DNA of 64,000 nt, taken from contig JAFREE010000094.1 of assembly GCA_019400425.1 (NCBI GenBank), positions 29,641-93,640 of the forward strand, in the 5' to 3' direction. The DNA is from Hymenochaete sp. R1. Taxonomy: Eukaryota > Basidiomycota > Agaricomycetes > Hymenochaetales > Hymenochaetaceae. Of the stretch, positions 58,027 to 64,000 are shown in pieces. A program made the position numbers and the translations under genes. Numbering within the stretch: position 1 is the stretch's first letter; each line of letters opens with the position of its first letter. The notes under the pieces are model-generated. The model had not been told where the DNA came from. It worked only from the letters and a program-made list of their open reading frames with translations, and searched no databases.

Positions 58027-59805
58027 TCAATCTGATTTCCTTTTCACCGCACTCCCATTGGCACCCATATTCTGCATCCCGTTCACTCCGTTCAAATCAG
58101 GACTACCCGCACGAGTATCAGGAGAAATCGCACCCTGCTCATCCACGCCCAACACGACATCCTTCTTTCCAAGCTTTGCACGTATGTACCTCTTCCCTGC
58201 CTTCTTCAGAAGAGCCCGTCGGCCCACCCCACGAGCATCGACGTAAACAAGCCCCACATTACGCGCCGATTCACCCGCCAGGCGCGTGGCGTTTCCCATT
58301 TCGGGCCCATATCTAAAAGGTGCGGTAGTGGTGGGATCTGGATCAGCACGCGTACGAACATGGGTAGCGAAAGAGAAGCCCGAAGGGGTTAAGATATGCA
58401 CACGAGAAATGAACTAACTTGTGTCCGAGAGCTTCGCTCATCCTAAGCGTACTGTGTTCGATCAGATCTTTAGCGCTCTGCTCGACTGTCGTGAGTAGCA
58501 TGTCCGTCGACATTAATACCCGTGTCTTCAGCGGTAATTTTTTGGTATCCTTCCCACTGCCTGCACCTGCTGTCGGCGTCCCCGCTCTGCTACCATTAGC
58601 GTTTGGGTTCTTATCCCTTTCACTCCCTGATATGTAATCAACGGCTTTTTCGAGAGCTTCGTGGATTAAATTCGTCGTTTTGGAAGTCACCTGGACAGCT
58701 TTGCCTGAAACAGTGTGAAGGCGTTGGACATTTCGCTTCGTGTTTTCGGAGAATACGAGGGGCTCAGAACGGGGCGTTGCCTTGGAGATATAAAGAGAAG
58801 AGGCAGAGGACATGCCTGCGGTCACCGTTGAGGTCGCAAAGACAAGGCCACGGCTGCACAAATTTAGTAAGTTACTTTTCTTTACGCAACGGACGTGTTG
58901 AAGAGTGTTGCACACCTGATCAAAGAGCTCGTCTTCATAAGCATACATTGTTGTTCGATTGGCACCGGATGCACCCAAACCTCCAATTTCTGCCCTTCCA
59001 AGCCACCTTTATCGAGTTGCCCAGGTAGGTCGACGATGACCGGGTCTTTCTCTTTCCCCCTTTCATGCATTGTCTCGTCCTCTCGAATGTGAAATTGGTC
59101 AATTAATGAACCAACGATTTCGCCATCATTCTCATCAACGAGTACCAATTGTCCCTTGTAATCGGAGTTGGAAGTCCGTGTTGGGTCTACGGATGCGGAA
59201 GGTTGCGATGTCGGATTTGGCGTTAGCGAACGTGGAGGCAGCGGTGGCGGTTTTGATGAGGACGGTGTAGGTGGTACGGGGCGTTTCTCGCTCATCGGCG
59301 CTGGTGCTCTATCAAGTTGCTCGTACGACGGGGGCTTTCCTTCATCTATCCCCACCTCCCTCATAGCAGCGTACTGCTGCAATAGCACTGCAAAAGTCTC
59401 GTTATCCTCCATTTCGAGCGGGCTCTGGGGCTCGCGAAGCTTAATGGACCACGTCGCTTGGGAATTGGCGTTTGGTATATCGGATGAACGAGGCCCGTCG
59501 TGGAAGATGAAGGTCCGTTCGGGGACAACGTATGAGACCACTTGGTTGGGTGCAATGGCAAACTCGTGTGAGTTGAAACGGAGGACAATGAAGACATCTC
59601 GGTCCCCGTAGGGTTTTGCGTTTGTGTGGAAGCTACCCGGAAGGGATGTGGTGTCCGACTCTGGGAGCGTTACGCATATGACGGAGAGTACACCCATCGT
59701 TGACGTTGAAGGCGTGTTCGAAGAGTTTGGTAAGACGACTTCAACATTATTCAAAGTCAGCATTAGGAATCCTTGCGCTCCATCTTGAGAGTTTATTGAT
59801 GTCAT
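58027..59805 (-). CDS. Senescence/spartin-like domain protein
   Basis: Three exons (59805-58916, 58853-58419, 58312-58027) give 536 residues. The N-terminal ~130 residues form a beta-rich region with VLRFNSHEFAIAPNQVVSYVVPERTFIFHDG. A disordered Pro/Ser segment follows (RPVPPTPSSSKPPPLPPRSL, possible SH3 ligand). The C-terminal senescence domain (PF06911 type) shows RGLVFATSTVTAGMSSASSLY, FSENTKRNVQRLHTVSGKAVQVTSKTTNLIHEALEKAVDYI and, after the last intron, GNATRLAGESARNVGLVYVDARGVGRRALLKKAGKRYIRAKL. Animal spartin and plant ERD7 share this domain and bind lipid droplets or membranes; a similar role in the fungus is inference. The tail is Gly/Asn-rich ending VKRKSD. Confidence 0.88.
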
Positions 59806-60027
59806 GGTCTTTGTCGCCGTCGTCTATCGCGTTGAAGGAGGTAGTGGCGAAGGATGTGGTCGTCAGGAGAAAGCGATGAAATCATATAGCCAAGCCCAAA
59901 AGTCACTGCAGGCACGAAATATCACGTGAAATATTCCCGGAATGGCAAGACTCCGTCCCCTTCGGACTCCTCACTGCTGTATATTTACCACTGACTCTAC
60001 ATAACATTGATACTACAATTCGAACAT

Positions 60028-61625
60028 TTAAACAAGATCCTGAGTTAAGACATATCTGTATCTTGGAGCCCCTCGTTCCATACCCTCGATTGCCTTCACG
60101 CAATCCTTCATTGGTAATTCCTGAATCCTGTAAGGCCCCACCGAATCACATTCAGCAATGTCAGAGAAAGTAAGGATCCGAAGCGAAACATACCAAGGTT
60201 TGATATTCTTCTCGGCTGCTAAGGCCAGCATAGAAATCACCTCGTCTTTTGATCCGATGTGTGAGCCACCAAGGAAGCACCCGTTGTTGAGCAACGTGAA
60301 GCCTGTGATTGGTGGTAGAGGCTTCTCGGGAAGGGCAACGCAGATAAACTTGCCGTGAACGTTTAGCATACTGAAGTAGACGTTAGTTAAATTGTCGCGC
60401 ATCTGGATAAGATTTTCACTCACGAGAGATATTCTTGGAGAGGGAAACCTGATTCAAGTCGAGATAAGTCGCTGTATCGCATCCAAGTCGATCTCCATAC
60501 AACTCACCCTCCGTCGCATCTCTGGTCGAGATGATTAAATCCAAGTGATATTGATAGCTACTGTGAAACCCAGGCGAGTCCAGCACGTAATGATCCACAC
60601 CCATCTTCTTACACTCTGCCTCCTTATTGCTGCTATGCGAAAAAGCGTAAACTTCGCAGCCCATCGCCTTGGCGAATAGAATGGCGTAATGACCCTGCGG
60701 GGACGCGCCGGTCAGTGATGGCAATTGGAATAGCCGGGGGGGGGGTTATTTGACGAGAGACATACCAATCCGCCGATACCGATCACCCCGACCTTCTTCC
60801 CCGTACCGTCCTTTCCGAGGTTCCGCACAAGAGGCGAGTACACGGTCAGGCCAGCACAGAACATGGAAGAAGCATCCGCATTTGTCACTCCCTCGGGAAT
60901 GGGAAATACGTAGCGCCAGTCTGCAATGATTCCGGTAGAGTATCCGCCGAGGGTGCGCTGCGTTCGATATTAGTGACTAGAATATAGAATAAGCAATGCT
61001 CCGGGGACATACGACGCCGTCAGGGTATTTGTCTCCGTATGTGTCCACTCTCTTCGGACAGTAATTTTCGTTATGGTTCTTGCAGAGACCACACTCGTAG
61101 CAACTGTCAAAAAATGAATTGGAATCTTTCTGATCAATGCAAGTGAACATGTTAGGCGCACCTGGAAATCTGGGCCCCTACCCCAACTCGGTCTCCGACC
61201 TTGATGCCTTCCACCTGTGAACCGACGCGTACGGCAGTTCCAGCAATTTCGTGTCTGAATGAACGCCAGTGGTTGAATGGAATGCATGCCGATAGATAAT
61301 GGGAAGACAGAACATACCCAACAACTAATGGAACCTGTATCGCGCCCCAGCCAGAGCTCAGTGTGTGCACATCCGAGCCGCAGACACTAGTATCCATCGT
61401 CCCCAGTTCAACTCGACACCGAAAGGGTTCGAAGGACGTACCCACAGTGTGAGATAGCAATCTCGACGTCCGTTTCGGCCCATTTCTTAGAAGGGTACTC
61501 GACGAGAGAGAATTCCTTCCACTTGCTTGCATCTGTCGTCATAACAGTCAGATCATCGCATCAGGAAAGATTGTTAGTTGGTGCGCACCAGTGATACCGT
61601 AGCCTTTGAATGTCTTTTGCGCCAT
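60028..61625 (-). CDS. Zinc-dependent alcohol dehydrogenase, cinnamyl/ADH6 type (NADPH)
   Basis: Ten exons (61625-61589, 61532-61442, 61386-61318, 61254-61162, 61103-61013, 60957-60766, 60694-60508, 60448-60424, 60370-60194, 60127-60028) give 353 residues. It reduces aldehydes, including cinnamaldehyde-type and furan aldehydes, to alcohols. Catalytic zinc ligands: C in SHCGVCGSD, GHEIAGTAV, and C in the later region; the structural zinc cysteines are CYECGLCKNHNENYC. GVIGIGGLGHYA is the Rossmann loop, with the serine-rich SHSSNKEAECKKMG following, as in NADPH-preferring members. GFTLLNNGCFLGGSHIGSKDE closes the family signature. Exon 8 is only 25 nt. A run of ten G (60736-60745) lies in intron 6. 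Confidence 0.95.
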
Positions 61626-62116
61626 TGCCGTTATTGAATCTCTCGTAGGAACAGGTTGGCACGATAGCTACTGCAGATAGTGGAAAGTTTGAATGAGAGG
61701 AACGTGGACGAGGATTCCGAGGGTGTCCCGTCCCTTTTATGTATGCTGAGCGGAACGGCCGGGCCGGTGACGATCGGCGAAGGGTCATATGGGAGTAGGG
61801 CATTCTCAAGTGATAAACTAATTATTCTTGTACAACTCGAAAAAGTAAGGTACTTGTAACAACATATAAGAGCGTACTGGTAGGCGGCATTATGAATACA
61901 TGCTCATTTCGACCTCAAGACGCACAATTAATGTATAAGAGTGTACCTGCCAGGGCTACCACACTCAATCATTATAGTAAGCTCATGGCAATCGGGGCAC
62001 CCAATTTAGGAAAAAGGACACGGAACCTCTTACATGGTCTTTCAATAGAAACTGCCATCTCGTTCTCCTTTGCGACCAAGGCCTCGCCTTTGGAAACGAC
62101 CGTCTCAACCTCTGTA
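61626..62116. other. Intergenic, no gene seen
   Basis: Between the dehydrogenase start and the kinase 3' end, both minus. Promoter of the dehydrogenase expected; short plus-strand frames are antisense to the kinase tail. Confidence 0.5.
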
Positions 62117-63948
62117 TCATTCGACCGGGCGGGATCTCTTTAAAGGTCTATCGCCCGTCTTCCCGTCTGCCGTCTCTATCACGTTCTCTTCCGTCGTCGA
62201 CGTGTCATCCTCCGAGTCAGTTGCTTCATCATCTTCATGCGTCGTCCAAACACCTCGTTCACACCATTCTCTCAGCCGGGGCCGTTCGTTGGGATCGTTG
62301 CTCAACAGCCTGGATGCGAACAACTTCAGACCCTTGTCGTCTCCTTGATGCATTTCCAGGAACTCCTTGAAGACTAGACCACAAGAGTATCGATCAGCTT
62401 TGATCGGACTGTACCAGCGATCCTCATCGTCCTCTCTGCCGATTTCGGGAGCCATCCACCCTTTGCTGCCGATATAGCCCGTTATCTGCTCCTCTTCATC
62501 CTTCACCTGGACGGCCACATCGAAATCAATGATCTTTATGGTGTAAGTACTAGTATAGAGTAAATTCGAAGGTTTGATGTCCATATGTGCGACGCCGTGT
62601 TCGTGGAGGAAGGTGACACCCAGAGCAACGTCACGGCTAGCCCTAATGTATCGTCCGTGCAGCCCCCCTTTGCTCTCGAGCAAGAGCGAATAGGAGACAT
62701 TCCTGAGGAACGGAAGTATGATGCACTTCCCGACGCTCGCGTTAACCACATCAATAAGATCGATGATGTTCTCGCAGCGAGGTTGTTCTTTGTGTAGTTT
62801 CTCGAGGATCTTCAGCTCTTTCGAATTTGCGCGAAGCCGCTTTGCAATGTAAATCCCATCTCGTCCGATCTGTCGAACCCCATAGATATTCTCATGTTCC
62901 TAAAACAGACATCAGATGATAGGATATGGTCTTCCTTTGAGCCGTTAAACGCACTATGAACAGTAATGGTTGCTTCACTGGCTGGTATCCTGCGGCGTAA
63001 AAAGAAGTGGCACTGCCCTGGGAGAAACCATGATCTCTACCATCCCTGGCATACGTCTGGCTCCTTATTTGCGTTTTCATGCTATGGAAGGTGCGAAAAC
63101 CACCTAGCGTTGCAAGACGGATGAATGTCTCCGGCTTCTCTGGCTCGTCTGTGCCATCACCCTGCTTCCCAATAAATTCGCTTAGGTTGTAAAGCTCCTT
63201 CATCAGTTCCAACCGACCGTACTTCTCACTTTCCCCCTCACTTGTCTTGTGCAAATCGAACTCCGTACCTAAGCGGTAGATTGTCGTCGAAGGTTCCTTG
63301 ACCGGAGTGAGCTCTGTTTTAATTTTGGCACGGTAGGCATATTCATACCTCGGTATTGCCTTCTGGACTTTCCTTTGCAAGCAATCAGTGAGTATTGGAG
63401 ACGGGATTTAAGAAAAGCATACACTTGTTTGAAAGAATAGTTCGCGGTGGGCCGTAAACTGTTCGTCGATGTAAAAGACAGGCAGGACAAACGACGCTTC
63501 CCCTGATAATCCGTCGTTCGCGAGCCTCACACAGCTTGCGCTCTCAAGGTACAGGCGAGGTTTGTCTTGTGAGCTCCCTGTAAAATTTTCACATATCATT
63601 CGAGGGAAATCGTCCCTCCACCACGAGACGTCGCTTTTAGGTATGTATGAGTATATTTCCTCGTGGACCTGCACTAGTAGTGGCCAAGTCCATCGCCGGC
63701 CGCTGCCGTGAACATGCGTGAGGTAAATCAAAGACAATGAAAGTACGAACGTACAAGAAACATTGGAAGTCGTCGATGCGAGTGGCAGTCTTGATATATT
63801 CCCACAGGTAAGAGAAAAACATCGAGGAGCCGAAAGTTACCCTGGCATCCTTCCACATTTCAGGGTCCATCATGCGAGAGCACATCATCACATTTAATAG
63901 CTCTGCGGTTTCGGAAGGCTCGAGTGTTGAAGTATGTGCTCTTAGCAC
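62117..63948 (-). CDS. Atypical fungal protein-kinase-like protein (5' end not resolved)
   Basis: Four exons can be read: from at or above 63948 to 63751, then 63668-63425, 63367-62955 and 62899-62117. The first part (WKDARVTFGSSMFFSYLWEYIKTATRIDDF; RLYLESASCVRLANDG; SFVLPVFYIDEQFTAHRELFF; VQKAIPRYEYAYRAKIK) is the N-terminal region seen in a class of Agaricomycete kinases. The C-terminal kinase fold has VRQIGRDGIYIAKRL with the lysine, LGVTFLHEHGVAHMDIKPSNLL, IKIIDFDVAV, GSKGWMAPEIG and RYSCGLVFKEFL. The catalytic loop is HMD and the magnesium loop DFD instead of HRD and DFG, and the glycine loop is poor. It may be weakly active or a scaffold. A TGA at 63951 precedes the frame, so the first exon is missing or beyond the window. 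Confidence 0.78.
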
Positions 63949-64000
63949 TCATGGACTCTCTTAATTTTCGTTCCTTTTATCTGTTTCTTTTGTCCCCATT

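Overview
The window is nuclear DNA from a filamentous fungus, almost certainly a basidiomycete of the Agaricomycetes. Genes are packed on both strands and broken by many short GT..AG introns (about 45-100 nt). The gene set fits: a Cdc42 GTPase, complex I 51-kDa subunit, two Zn(II)2Cys6 regulators, an F-box protein typical of mushrooms, a fungal polysaccharide lyase 14, a spartin-like senescence protein and an atypical fungal protein kinase. I cannot name the genus. No rRNA, tRNA, CRISPR array or intact transposon was recognised.

Layout. 1-822: tail of a coiled-coil paralogue (copy A). 1.3-6.4 kb: secreted polysaccharide lyase and a 19-exon MFS transporter. 7.1-10.2 kb: complex I NDUFV1 and a divergent DUF202 membrane protein. 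11.5-15.7 kb: cdc42 and a divergent F-box gene. 16.2-19.8 kb: an acidic Ser-rich protein and a mitochondrial hydroxyacyl-thioester dehydratase (HTD2 type). 20.1-21.3 kb: paralogue B. 22.7-27.4 kb: a 1,201-residue Zn2Cys6 factor. 27.4-29.6 kb: gene-poor. 29.6-34.5 kb: tandem paralogues C, D, E. 35.2-36.4 kb: adenylate kinase. 36.7-38.9 kb: pseudogene P1 and paralogue F. 39.7-45.7 kb: AhpD-like protein, EMC4 and an Adp1-like ABCG transporter. 46.0-48.6 kb: gene G and pseudogene P2. 49.2-52.5 kb: LACTB2-like hydrolase and an acidic coiled-coil protein. 53.9-57.6 kb: second Zn2Cys6 factor. 58.0-61.6 kb: spartin-like protein and a zinc alcohol dehydrogenase. 62.1 kb-end: kinase, cut by the window edge.

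Most genes are ordinary housekeeping genes with no operon-like logic. The unusual element is an unrecognised family of charged coiled-coil proteins (A-F, with G as a probable distant member) inserted repeatedly among them. Members share a core with W-F, a PLSAPLALLY-like stretch, an AYRAR-like motif and a basic C-terminal tail. Every member whose 5' end is visible has a tiny first coding exon (7-31 nt) followed by a phase-1 intron. Two convergent pairs (G-type plus F-type) have decayed reciprocally: at 37 kb the G-type copy is dead and F is intact, while at 47 kb G is intact and the F-type copy is dead. This looks like a young, fast-turning-over family of unknown function and is the best candidate for an undescribed system here.

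Exon limits were read by eye from splice consensus, frame and family knowledge; models whose exon lengths sum to a whole number of codons are marked with their lengths.
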